The notes under the pieces are model-generated. The model did no database searches. It saw only the letters and a list, made by a program, of their open reading frames with translations, and was not told the DNA's origin. The position numbers and the translations under genes are program-made. Shown here piece by piece: positions 1-10,962 of a stretch of DNA of 64,000 nucleotides; position 1 is the first letter of the stretch, and the number at the start of each line of letters is the position of its first letter. The DNA is from Guadua angustifolia (taxonomy: Eukaryota > Streptophyta > Magnoliopsida > Poales > Poaceae), in NCBI GenBank assembly GCA_036346375.1, contig JAYEVE010000217.1, positions 51,580 to 115,579 on the forward strand. The letters are read 5' to 3'.

Positions 1-1076
1 AGAGAAGAGGCCATTTTTATGGATTTATTTAAAAGAGAGCTAGATTTACAAACAAAAGTTGTGAGAGGACTATAAAAGCTAAGGCTTCGTGTTAGTAGAA
101 ATTTTTACTGTTTTAGCCTCATGCATTTTTGTATTTTTGAAAATAGCCTCCATGAAGCTGAAATTGCAGATCTGGCCCCCTCGCCGGTGTATTCCACGGC
201 CCTAGTGTGCTGCTCAATTCTTTCTTTTTTTTTCCCGGCCCAGGCCCACCTTGCCCCATGGCCAGGCCACTACTCCCGCCGAAACCGCACCCCACGGCGC
301 TCCATGTGCACAGGCCACGAGGCCTACCATGCCGCATGCCTGGGGTGCTACTTCGCTCGGTGCAGCGCCTCATAGCCGTTGCACTGCCCGGCCCCACCCG
401 CGCCGAAATTTTTTTTGCTGTAATATTTGCTACATCGGTTTTTTTATTTGTTCCAAATTGTAGTAATTTATTTGTAATTATGTTATGTTAATATAAAATT
501 ATAGAAATAATATGTCGATTTTAAAAAAGTACAAATAGGCTATCTATTGGTGTTTAAAATATTGCCATTTCAAATACTGATGGAGAGTATGTCGCTGGTT
601 CGGCAGGGCTCTCTATCGTCAATTGCAGATGTGAAATTTTAAAAATTTGTTGTTTGCACATTTATCCCTGCGCAGTTTTTTATTTCGAAAATAGCCGCTT
701 GTGCTGTGTACAACTATTTGCATGTTGTATATTCTATGTGATAAGTGTTGTCACATCCATCAATGTTATTCTTGCAACTGGTATAGTCGTTACATGTCTA
801 AAGTTCGAAAACAGTGTACTGAATGAAACATATCATTTCATAATAAAGGGATTACATGGCGCTTACGGTTTAAATGATACAAATGGCGACACAAAGCAGC
901 CACGAATATGGACAAAAGTAGCGCGCCTTTTGGAATTGTGAAAGGGCGGGATGGACTACGCTTTAATGGCAGAGGATATTAAGGCTCGAATGAATAACCA
1001 TAAGGCACCCACATGGAGTGTTAATCGTCAGGACGGCGTGGACAGGGCTGGTTGTCACGGTAGTGGCAAGCACAAC
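1..1076. other. Intergenic / old repeat-derived DNA, no gene recognised
   Basis: No supportable coding region. The stretch mixes a GC-rich block (about 160-410) with AT-rich DNA and has recurring short tracts of the form TTTCGAAAATAG. It ends exactly at the target-site duplication ACAAC (1072-1076) of the solo LTR that follows. The DNA that was contiguous with it before that insertion resumes at 16686. Confidence 0.4.
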
Positions 1077-2149
1077 TGTAAGATCGAGGATGCCGACTAG
1101 AGGGGGGGTGAATAGGCAGCTTTAAAAATTCTTCTCACTAAATACATGCTCTATTGATCCCTATGCCAAAACCTAAAGGATAATTGATGCGGAAGCAATA
1201 AACTAAGTTTTTGACAATTAAGGCCTAAATCAATTAGGATCACTAAGTGCAATAACTAATTATGTCTCTATTCAAAAATAAGCAATTCTAAAGACGATTA
1301 AGCAATTTAATTCTAGGAATATAAATTGCAACTTTACAAATAAAGATTGCTAGAAGGTAAATAGGCACAAGAGACACGATACTTTTTACCATGGTGTTCG
1401 GAGACTTTCTGGCCTCCCTTAATCCACGTTGAGGCTAGCCCAAACTATTTTGAACCGGCTTCACGAATTGAGTACCCGCTTCGATTCTACTAGTAGTTGC
1501 TTCTTTACCCCTCCGGGTAGGAGAGCACCGACCTTCACAAACTTTTATCGAGGCTTCTCACAACCTCCGTTGAGAGCTCCTGCACATAACACTCTACGCC
1601 GTCTACGAGTCGGCAACCTCCAAGAGTAACAAGTCAAGCACTTAGCTTGAACTTCACTTAGTGCAACACATGCACTCCAGCGACATCCTAAGTGCAACAC
1701 ATGCACTAGGATCCTCCTCAAGTGTAACACATGCACAAGAGACTCTTAATCCACATCCTAAGTGCAACACATGGTATTAGGGCTCACTCTTAGCTCAAGA
1801 AATAAAATGGAGAAGGCAACATATGCACTTCACCCAGAAGAACTCCAGAAACTCAGCAACCAGCCAATGCCACCCAAGGCCTCCTTTTATAACCTCACAA
1901 AGAAAACTAGCCGTTTGGGAGCAATTCTAGAAAAATTCAGTGAAACTGATACTACCGCACTTATAGAGTTGATAGTACCGGCCTCCAGGCCAATGGCTAA
2001 AAAACTAGCCATTGCGCAGAAAACCCTGTACTACTATAGGCAAAATCCTGGTAATATCGCTCCAATGACAAGATCGATCCCTATTGGCGGTCTTGTCGTG
2101 TCGCCAACAAGAAATTAGAAACACGTTTCTCTAGAAAATAACTTCCAGC

Positions 2150-2360
2150 TGCTTGGCCCAGTACTACCGCACCATCAGTAGTACTGCCCATCGACCTCTG
2201 GTAACTCCGGCCTTCAAAAATCGAGAAAACACACTCTTCTGGAAAATAACAACCGGTCTTACGCACGGTACTACCGATCCGGTAGTACCGACTCCAAAAC
2301 AGTGGTACTACCAGACCAGCGGTAGTACCGGCTTTACACACCTACGGTACTGCCGAATTT
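2150..2360. repeat. Cluster of short palindrome-like GGTAGTACCG motifs in the solo LTR
   Basis: Variants of GGTAGTACCG / CGGTACTACC occur repeatedly, in both orientations, from about 1945 and most densely from 2150 to 2360. The motif is close to its own reverse complement, so the single strand could form small hairpins. The related LTR at 35174 has a similar cluster built on GGTATGACCGG at the equivalent place. Confidence 0.6.
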
Positions 2361-2876
2361 CCAGATAAAATCAGATTTCACACAGAAATCTTTTTCTTTT
2401 CAAATCAAACATCAACAAGGATTAATTCTTTGAGCCATGTGATGATTAACACATGATCAAGAAAATTTGCAAACCTTATTCGCATGCTCCAAAGAATCAC
2501 ATTAAACTCCAACTTATTTGCAAAACATATTTGCAAATAAACTAAGAATTTACGAGATCAACCCTCTAACCATGTAAGGATCAACACATGATTCCGATAC
2601 TTTGCAAAACATATTTGTAAATGCCAACACATGCTCTAGAATCGAAGCCCATAACTTTCTGCTCATTTGCAAAATACATTTGCAGGTAACAAATTCATTC
2701 GACTTAATATCAAATCTTGAATCATGTGATAATCAACTCATGATCAAGTCAATTTACAAAACACATTTGCAAATCCTATTCAAATGCTTTAAGATAAGAT
2801 TCAATTAAACCATATTTTGCAAAAATATATTTTGCAAACACAAAGCATTTAATTCAAATTACATGAGCTATATCCC

Positions 2877-3115
2877 TTTTGCAACACATGCAAATCCATA
2901 GCTCCATGCAAACCACAAATCAAACTCAAGTGCATGAGCTCTCCATTTGCAACACATGCAAATCTCTAGCTCCATGCAACCACTTTAAACCAAATTGCTT
3001 GAGCTTTCTCCTTTTGCAACACTTGCAAAACTTAGCTCCAAGCAATACCAAAACAAATCAAGAATTCAAATAAGAAGGAAGCATGAGCTTCCTTATTTGC
3101 AACACATGCAAATAC
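2877..3115. repeat. Imperfect tandem repeat, period about 68 bp, in the solo LTR
   Basis: Four copies of a unit starting TTTGCAACACATGCAAAT, followed by TAGCTCCATGCAA, begin near 2877, 2946, 3013 and 3096. The upstream stretch 2460-2830 carries related TTTGCAAAACATATTTGCAAA words. These arrays help explain why this LTR is more than twice as long as its relative at 35174. Confidence 0.65.
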
Positions 3116-3328
3116 TTGGCTTATGTAAAATCCAAACAAGAGAGTGAGCTAGAGTGAACTGGATTGAGTTCATCAACATATGATGAAGCTCAAACTAAAT
3201 GACTCAACCCCTCTTAATAGTACGTCACCTAACTAGCAATCCAGTTTTCCATCCAAACACTGAGACCGGTAAAAAACTAGAAACACATCCTTAGCACTAG
3301 CTAGTTATACTTTTGTCTCTAGCAATCC

Positions 3329-3740
3329 CACTACAACACTACATCCCTGTAGAGACGTATTCTTTATAGGCTAGGGACGTTTTATTTCATCTCCACAAGA
3401 CCACAGAGTCATTTTTATATAGCATCGTAGGAGTGTCTCCACATGGATTGTCTCAAAAATATAGAGACATTTTGTTAAGCATGTCTACATCATTTAAGAC
3501 GTTCTATAGAGACGTTAGATTGCAACTCTATGAACTTAGAGACACTTTTGTAGAAACATCTACAGGAAGTCTCAATTGATGTATAGAGACGTTAAATTGC
3601 AACTCTATGAACTTAGAGACGCTTTTGTAGAAACATCTATAGCAAGTCTCAATTGATGCATAGAGACGTTAAATTGCATCTCTATGAACTGAGAGACACT
3701 TTAGTAGAAACATGAATAAAATGTCTTAATATGTATTTCA
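3329..3740. repeat. 5' terminal inverted repeat and subterminal repeats of the CACTA element
   Basis: After the 10-bp terminus come repeated AGAGACG words. From 3507 there is a direct tandem array with 77-bp period (starts at 3507, 3584, 3661), each unit beginning TAGAGACGTTA and continuing with AACTCTATGAACTTAGAGAC. In characterised CACTA elements such subterminal repeats are the binding sites of the TNPA-type protein; that role is inferred here. Confidence 0.75.
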
Positions 3741-4431
3741 AAGAGACGTTATGTGACGTGTACATATTATATACGCACGTATATCTAGATGCCCTATCTA
3801 ATGCATAATTTTGTTAAATTTTGGTCAATACATTATATTTTATATGGATGTGTATCACCGTATTAAGGTAGTATTCCATATATGTATTTTCTCCGTTATG
3901 TACAATTTCATGTGTACCATCATATTCTCAAAGTATATAGAAAGTAGTGAAGTAATATAGCCCGCAGAAGCAATATGCACTTGTATTAAGAGTAGTGGAG
4001 TTCCCAACTAAATGAAACATCCATATAAAATAATAGAGTTCACAGCTGAATAAAAGATTAATATGAAAGAAACACACGGATAAAACATCCTATTAAAAGA
4101 AACTTGTGCATGAGGTCTTCTCAATTGTTGGAATCTATCTATAAGCTTTCTTCAAGTAGAAACTTGTGCATCAGGTGTTCCACTCTTCCCTCTATTCTTT
4201 TTATAGTCCTCCATTATCCTACAAAAGAACCCAATAAAAGAAAAGAGAATTTGGCATGAGCGCTTATGACAAATGAAGCACTAGTTTAATTAATGAAATT
4301 TGAAGTGACATACCAACTTGTGCCCAGGGGGAAGTTTTATTCTTAGGCTTTTTAACCTGAATAGTGATAGATATTGTATGAATAATAGGATATAAGCAAA
4401 TATTACACATTGAAAAGTATACTCGTTGAGT

Positions 4432-7400
4432 TTACAGAAATGATCTTACATATAACCGAGGCCAAGCAATAACATGACCAATTGCATCTCTTACTGTATG
4501 GAAATTTTTATATGGTCTAGGCAGCCTCTCATCTCCAATATTTGTAACACCGCGAACCACCACCCCATAATATTCGTCTCCAAGCATGTTTCCTCCAACC
4601 ACATGTGTGCTATCTTTACTCACTAAATTACCTTTAGCTACAACTTTACCTCTGTTTATCACATTCAACGAAAACAAGAAAACTTCCCTTTGATCCTATC
4701 ATATTGAGAAACAGGACCATTGTCATTCATGAAAAAAGAACATCATAATTCACAAACTATAAATATCTTTTTTTAATAAAAATGACAAAGACATACTAAT
4801 TTAGATGAACTATGCTCTAGTACTGGCATTCTCTAAGGCCCCTGTGATAAACATAATTTAATGATCAACACATGTGAATGTGAAAACAAGATTAGTATTA
4901 CTACAGCAAGAAACAACATAGCCAGAAGTCATTTTCATTAATAGTTTGAATATAACCTGATTGGTTTCATCATCACGTGGTAAAGATGAATCTGCAAAAC
5001 TATGACTAGTTTTGGACCTTTTGGCGGAGCTTTCAACATGTGCTTGCTGCAATTGAAAGTTGGTTCAATTATATATGTTCTAAAAATTGGGTATGGTTCC
5101 ATAACAAAGTAAGATTTTATTAACACACCTTGGCAGTCATGTGTTTATTTGGTGAAAATGGATTGGACTTACTCTCTTTGGCTTTAGTACAATTGACAAA
5201 ACGCAACTGCTGCAAGTTATGATAAATAGTAGCATGAAGACATTGGCAGACTTTGATTCAATATTTATCAAAGTAAATACTACATCACCTGCACATTATT
5301 GGTTGCAGTGTGGTTGTCATAAGAATCCTCAAGGTTGTTATCAAATCCATTTGGCATATCATTATCAACTCGTTCAAAAATACCAACCTACAATAAAAAA
5401 ATATAAATCATAATGTTGCTGGATAGTGTATCAATGTTCACTACTCGGTTTTTGCATAATTGGTTTGAATATACCTTAGACGTTCCGCACTCACGTGGTA
5501 CATCTGATTCTGCATAACTCTGGCTAGTTTTGGACCTTTTGGCAGAGCTTTCAACATGTGCTTGCTGCAATTAAAAGTCGAATCAACTATACAAGTGTTC
5601 TAAAAATTTGGCATGGTTAAACAATAGAGTGAGATTTTCATATCTCACCTTAACAATCATGTGTTCATGTGGTAAAAATGGATTGGCATGACTCTCTTTG
5701 GCATTAGTACAATTGACAAAATGTGATTGCTGCAACTTATGATAAGTGATAGTATTAAGACATTGGCAAAACTTCAATTTAAAATTTATCGAGAAAATAC
5801 TATATCACCTGCACATTATCTGGTGTAGCATGGACATTGTCATATGAATCCTGAAGGTTGTTATCCAATCCATTTGGGATCTTATTACCAACTTGTTCAA
5901 AATTATCCACCTACAATAAAAACATAAATCATAGTGTTGCCACATAGTGTATCAATACTCATCAATTGATCTTTGCAAAAAAAAAAGATGGTGCAAAGAT
6001 GTTTACTTCATTATTTTGTAATGCTACCAGTATGTTTCTCAAATCCTCTCCAGAGAATTTTTGTTCTATGAAGGCTCGCATGAGATTCATCTCACCACTC
6101 ATGTTTTCTATCTTCTTGTCCATTGCTTCTAGTGCTAATTTAAGCCTTCCATCTTGCTCAGATTGCCCAACAAAAGTTGGTCCACTACAAACCTTTACAT
6201 GGCTCAAATACTTCTGATCATAGTACCCTCGAAGTTTTGTCTCTCTTCCAATTACATTTTGAAACACTTCATCATAATCTTTGGATGGAAGATTCCCATT
6301 GTTATTTGTTTTCCTCTTTGCTAGCTCATGATAAGCCATTTCCTACGTAAATAAACATGTATGGAGCTCATCGTGTAATGAACCAAATTTAATTTCTGAA
6401 TGCAACTAATAAGAATAGAAATGTACCATTAGTGCCTTCATATTTTGGTTAGCATAGTTGCCATCCTTTTTCTTATGTGCTTCATCCCATAGGTCAATCA
6501 GGTGGACCTTTCCTTTCTTTTCTGTTTGCTGTGCAATAAAGTAAATAAGATTTATCAATGTTTTAGTTAAAATACCTTCTGATTTGTGAGAATAACAAAA
6601 TTCAAAGACTAAACAATTATCACCATCTCTTTTAATAGCCTAGCATGGCTTTTTCTCCCAGTTGTATGAGGATTCCGCTGTTGTTTTGCGCACTCAGAGT
6701 TCTTCTTACATAATTTCTACAAACATAGAAGATTCAGACAATATAAATAATTATGAAACTAATTTTGACTGTTATTTAAGCATGAGAATGAAGACGTCAC
6801 CGAGTGTGCCTCTTGACACCATATTCCAATAAGAGCACTCCATTGATATGCATTAACACCTTTTGGAACATCTTTCAATATTTCATTCAGAGTCCTCTTA
6901 TCACGATTAAAATATTTTTTCTTCAAACGATATTTGTAGGATCTCCACCCTTTGCTAACTTTCATTAGGATCCAGTCTCGTGTAAGTTGCTTCGTCTCGG
7001 AAGGGTAGATAAATTTCGTCTTTAACAATTAAAGCTAAATGTTAGTAGTCAAATTAACATGATGATATATATTACAGTTAAATGAACATTCACCTCCACA
7101 TATGAAATTATGTTCCCATGTGGTTCCACAAATTGTTCATCGTCCCATCTTCGAATGTGTAATGGTGCAAATGTGGAATTCTGCGCGAGGTCACCAAGAT
7201 ACGAACCAAGAATGGAACCTGATCTATCATTCGGAACACCATTTTGATCCGTCTCCACAATTACCTTTCCTCCTTTTAATTGGTCCACATTTTTTGCTCG
7301 AAAATCTCCTAGAACCTGCCGTATCTCCCTGTTTGGCCCTACATATAGGAAAATTTCACTGGTGTGATAGGGCAAATCAGATACATATAGACATCAATAG

Positions 7401-7802
7401 AAAAATATGAAACTTACAAATTATCTTAATCGGTCTTCTGGATTGATGAGGCAACCCTGCTAACATGTTATCAATCTCTAGATGACCTTGTCCATTATCT
7501 TCATTGAGTTGTACATCTCCTCCATCCTGAACTTCAAGATTCAAGTGCAAATTATCATCATCAGGTTGCACAGTTCCAGCATCCAGAGCTTCAAAGTTCA
7601 AGTGTAAATTTTCTTCATCGAGTAGCACATTTCCTGCATTCTGAGCTTCAAAGTTCATGTGTAAATTTTCTTCATCGAGTTGCACATTTCCTGCTTCCTG
7701 AGTTTTAAAGTTCAAGTGTAAATGTTCTTCATTGAATTGTACATTTTCTGCATCTTGTACATCCAGATCCAATTTTCGCAGCCGTCTAGGTACCCCCACC
7801 AT
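4432..7802 (-). CDS. TNPA-like CACTA accessory protein (plant En/Spm, PF03004/Transposase_24 type)
   Basis: Minus-strand spliced gene. Exons that join in frame at GT-AG sites: 7802-7418, 7338-7094, 7019-6801, 6716-6624, 6528-6427, 6342-6007, 5910-5809, 5729-5649, 5564-5475, 5387-5289, 5209-5129, 5046-4957, 4695-4432, giving about 728 residues. All exons after the second are phase 0. The N-terminus has five 19-residue repeats; exons 2-5 match the plant En/Spm domain (TRDWILMKVSKGWRSYK, then VNAYQWSALIGIW); the last exon has the typical C-terminus with LPRPY and HVIAWP. TNPA-type proteins bind subterminal repeats and assist transposition in the nucleus. Start chosen at ATG 7802, just after a splice acceptor at 7813. 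Exon 13 might instead be spliced at 4443 to one more short exon near 4360-4310. Domain name is from recall; the exon chain is inferred. Confidence 0.75.
4957..5910 (-). repeat. Tandem duplication of three exons within the TNPA-like gene
   Basis: Exons at 5910-5809, 5729-5649 and 5564-5475 are repeated, introns included, as 5387-5289, 5209-5129 and 5046-4957. Period is about 520 bp. Paired exons give similar peptides, e.g. QAHVESSAKRSKTS in both last members and FVNCT..AKES in both middle ones. All six exons are phase 0 at both ends and have multiple-of-three lengths (102/81/90 and 99/81/90), so the duplication keeps the frame. Confidence 0.85.
7473..7757 (-). repeat. Five 57-bp (19-residue) coding repeats, TNPA-like N-terminus
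   Basis: Five consecutive acidic units with the pattern AGNVQLDEENLHLNFEA in reading frame in the first coding exon. The nucleotide copies show mostly substitutions. No function is recognised; the repeat is acidic and Leu/Asn-rich. Confidence 0.8.
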
Positions 7803-7914
7803 AATTTGTTCACTGAAGCACACACAAAAATTCAGAAGTCAAACATCCATCTAATGAAAGGTAATTACAGGAACAAACAAGTACAAATATATAAGCCGCA
7901 AAATTTTTACAAAC

Positions 7915-9020
7915 TTTTATGGGCTGTAACTACAGATTTATACATAGTTCCTACAATGCACTGCACTATCCAATTTACATCCACATGTACCTTTTTATGT
8001 CAAATGGGAATATAATTGAACAAGAAAGAAAATTAATCAAGGCGCATTATAGATTATAAGTCAAAACAAGCACCAAAAGATTTTAAGTTTAGCTAAGAAC
8101 TAGCATACCCTATTGTTCACACTACACACAAATAAGACAAGTGCAGCAGATCTCTAGATAAATGGAGATTGGCCCATCTCAGTCAAGATTCCAGTAGGGA
8201 CCAATCGTGCACACATACAAACAAGTGTTAATGGACCAATAAATCATGCAGCTATACATTCCATGTTAATTACCGATCCAAGTACCAGGTTCCAAACATC
8301 AAAATTTCTATCAATCAACCAGTCAACCAGACATGCATTTTCACAAGCACCTATAGTGCATGCCCAAGTATCAAATCATGAGCCAACAAACGGAGACACA
8401 ATAATGCGGCTGTGCCAACCATCCAATAAACAATCAAGCAATGATGAAAACAAACTTACAAGCAAGCAGCTGTGTGGAAGCAGTAGCGACAGAGACTTTG
8501 CTGACAACTTCGCCGAACGTAGTCGAGGATGAAGAGAGAGGATGTCCAGGAGACAAAGAAGAAAGTTTCTTCCTCCCCTCTTTGTGTTTTCCTTGCAGAT
8601 ATACAATAGGATCGCTCTTGTTATTTTACCTGTAGGCAGAGCAGGGAAGATGGATAATTGGTTTAGGCAACCCTAGATCAATTAAATGGTGCAAACTGCA
8701 TCAACGGGGCAACCAAGAGAGAGTACCTACGCAGGGAGAAGGCACAACTCCAGTAGATTGGAAGGGATCTGTTGATAGAGAGCACCTGCGCAGGCAAGGA
8801 AGAAGGAACAGCACCAGTAGATTGGAAGGGATATGTTGGTAGAGAGCACCAACGTAGGGATTTGATTTATGATAGGAGGTTAAAGAAGATGGAGAGACGG
8901 AGGCGTGGGAAAATAGATTTGGGTTATATATGAGGGAAATTTTCACTAAAAGAAGCGGGAAGAAATTCTACTTTACCGGCAAAATAAAATTTTTACAAAC
9001 TACAGTTGCCCAAATATCTG
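7915..9020. repeat. Left arm of the central inverted repeat (promoter and leader of the minus-strand gene)
   Basis: Reads as the reverse complement of 9506-10477 with many substitutions and indels. Matching landmarks include CCCATAAAA/TTTTATGGG at the outer ends, the CACTATCCAATTTACATCCAC block, the leader with CTCCGTCTCTCC, and TGCCCAAATATCTG at the inner end. This arm is longer than the other mainly because of about 130 bp around 8040-8170. It contains the TATA box at 8924-8930 and a mirrored splice donor at 8629. Confidence 0.85.
8924..8930 (-). promoter_or_regulatory. TATA box of the TNPA-like gene
   Basis: TATATAA on the minus strand, with the same neighbourhood (CCCTCATATATAACCCAAAT) as the plus-strand box at 9597. 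Downstream is a leader containing two copies of a 67-bp GTGCTCTCTATCAAC repeat, then a predicted 5'-UTR intron (donor 8629, acceptor 7813) that ends 10 bases before the start codon. Confidence 0.6.
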
Positions 9021-9129
9021 ACGGTAAATCCCGTGGATTAATGATAAATATACAACTAGAGTCCTTTACCTATCTAAAATCAAATGAAAGCATGTATCAC
9101 TTGGCTTCTGTGTTGTTTCATAATTGATA

Positions 9130-9490
9130 TGCCATATTATGCTAACTTCTATTATACCATGAAATGAATTCCAGCGGCGAATTTATGTGGCATGTAATTA
9201 ACAGTGTAATTGAGAGTTCTCTGTGAAATTTGTAGCTTATTTCGATAGTAAATACACGCTTGAATTGCCAGATAGTGCCGCATGATAAAAGTGAAATAGA
9301 ATATGCTGACTTCAATTATTTTTCCTATGCGCCACAGACTGAATTCTAGCGACGAAATTTTGTGGCATGTTAGTAGTGCAAATGAGAGTTCTCCGTGAAA
9401 TTTTTAGGTCAATTCGATAGGAAATGCAAACTTGAATTGCCAGATAGTGCCGCATATTGAAAGCGAAAGAGAATATGCTGACTTCCATTA
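9130..9490. repeat. Spacer between the inverted arms: two copies of a ~175-bp unit
   Basis: Units at about 9130-9300 and 9303-9480 share TGTGGCATGT, GAGAGTTCTC.GTGAAATTT, CTTGAATTGCCAGATAGTG and ATGCTGACTTC. A third copy in the same direction lies at 15005-15175 near the 3' end of the element. No coding capacity seen. Confidence 0.8.
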
Positions 9491-9505
9491 TTTTTCCTAT
9501 GCATG

Positions 9506-10477
9506 ACAGATATTTGGGCAACTGCAGTTTGTAATAATTTTATTTTGCCGCTAAAGTAGAATTTCTTCCCGCTTCTTTTAGTGAAAATTTCCCTCATATA
9601 TAACCCAAATCTATTTTCCCACGCCTCCGTCTCTCCATCTTCTTTAACCTCCTATCATAAATCAAATCCCTACGCTGGTGCTCTCTATCAACATATCCCT
9701 TCCAATCTACTGGTGTTGTTCCTTCTTCCTTGCCTGCGCAGGTGCTCTCTATCAACAGATCCCTTCCAATCTACTGGAGCTGTGCCTTCTCCCTGCGCAG
9801 GTACTCTCTCTTGGTTGCCCCGTTGATGCAGTTTGCACCATTTAATTGATCTAGGATTGCCTAAACCAATTATCCATCTTCCCTGCTCTGCCTACAGGTA
9901 AAATAACAAGAGCGATCCCATTGTATATCTGCAAGGAAAACACAAAGAGGGGAGAAAGAAACGCTATTCTTTGTCTCCTGGCCCTCCTCTCTCTTCGTCC
10001 TCGACTGCATTCGGCGAAGTTGTCAGCAAAGTCTTTGTCTCTACTACTTCCACACAGCCGCTTGCTTGTAAGTTTGTTTTCATCATTGCTTGATTGTTTA
10101 TTAGTTGGTTCGCACAGCCGCATTGTCGTGTCTCCGTTCGTTGGCTCATGGTTTGATACTTGGGCATGCACTACAGGTGCTTGTGAAAATGCATGACTGG
10201 TTGAATAGTTGGTTGATAGAAATTTTGATGTCTGGAACCTGGTACTTAGATCAGTAATTAATGTGGATTGTACAGCTGCATGATTTATTTGTCCATTAAC
10301 ACTTGTTTGTATGTGTGCACGATTGGTCCCTACTGGAATCTATAATGTGCCCTGATTAATTTTCTTTCTAGTTCAATTATATTCCTATTTGACATAAAAA
10401 GGTACGTGTGGATGTAAATTGGATAGTGCAGTGCATTATAGGAACTATGTTTAAATCTGTAGTTACAGCCCATAAAA
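9506..10477. repeat. Right arm of the central inverted repeat (promoter and leader of the transposase gene)
   Basis: Inverted copy of 7915-9020. Carries the plus-strand TATA box (9597-9603), a leader with two GTGCTCTCTATCAAC units of about 67 bp (about 9678 and 9742), and a good donor CTACAG|GTAAAA at 9898, which would pair with the acceptor at 10948 upstream of the transposase start. Confidence 0.85.
9597..9603 (+). promoter_or_regulatory. TATA box of the CACTA transposase gene
   Basis: TATATAA preceded by CCCTCA and followed by CCCAAATC, mirrored at 8924-8930 on the other strand. The two boxes are about 670 bp apart and point outward, making a divergent promoter pair. Confidence 0.6.
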
Positions 10478-10660
10478 TTTAATGTAATTTTGATACTTGG
10501 GCATTGCATTACATGTGCTTGTAAAAGTATATTTCTAGTTGAATGGTTGATTGATAGAAATTTTGATGTTTGTAATCTGGAACTTGGATCGGTAATGTGG
10601 GATGTATAGCTACTTGTTTTATTAGTCCATTGACACTTGTTTATATGTGTGCATGATGGT
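10152..10660 (+). repeat. Direct duplication in the transposase leader intron
   Basis: The stretch 10152-10327 recurs, diverged, at 10491-10660. Shared words are TTTGATACTTGGGCAT, GATAGAAATTTTGATGT and CACTTGTTT.TATGTGTGCA. The second copy lies just outside the inverted-repeat homology, so it was added to the right arm only or lost from the left. Confidence 0.75.
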
Positions 10661-10962
10661 GATATAGAAATTTTTAACTATGTGCAATTTGTAGAGTTTA
10701 AGATGCCGATGTTCCTGTTAAATACTTGTATTGCTAATTTAGAAATTGTTCTAATGATACTTATCCTTGTTCAATACTTACACTAAAGATTTGAAAATTC
10801 TCTACTGTAAGTCTAAACCCTATATGTTTATGTTACATTTTAAGTTTTTTTAATGTAAACATAATGAATTTTGACAGAGAAAAATCATGCATAACCAATG
10901 TAAGCATCCTTTTGATACTTCATTAAAATTTTGGTCTTATTACTACAGCATACCACAGAGTG

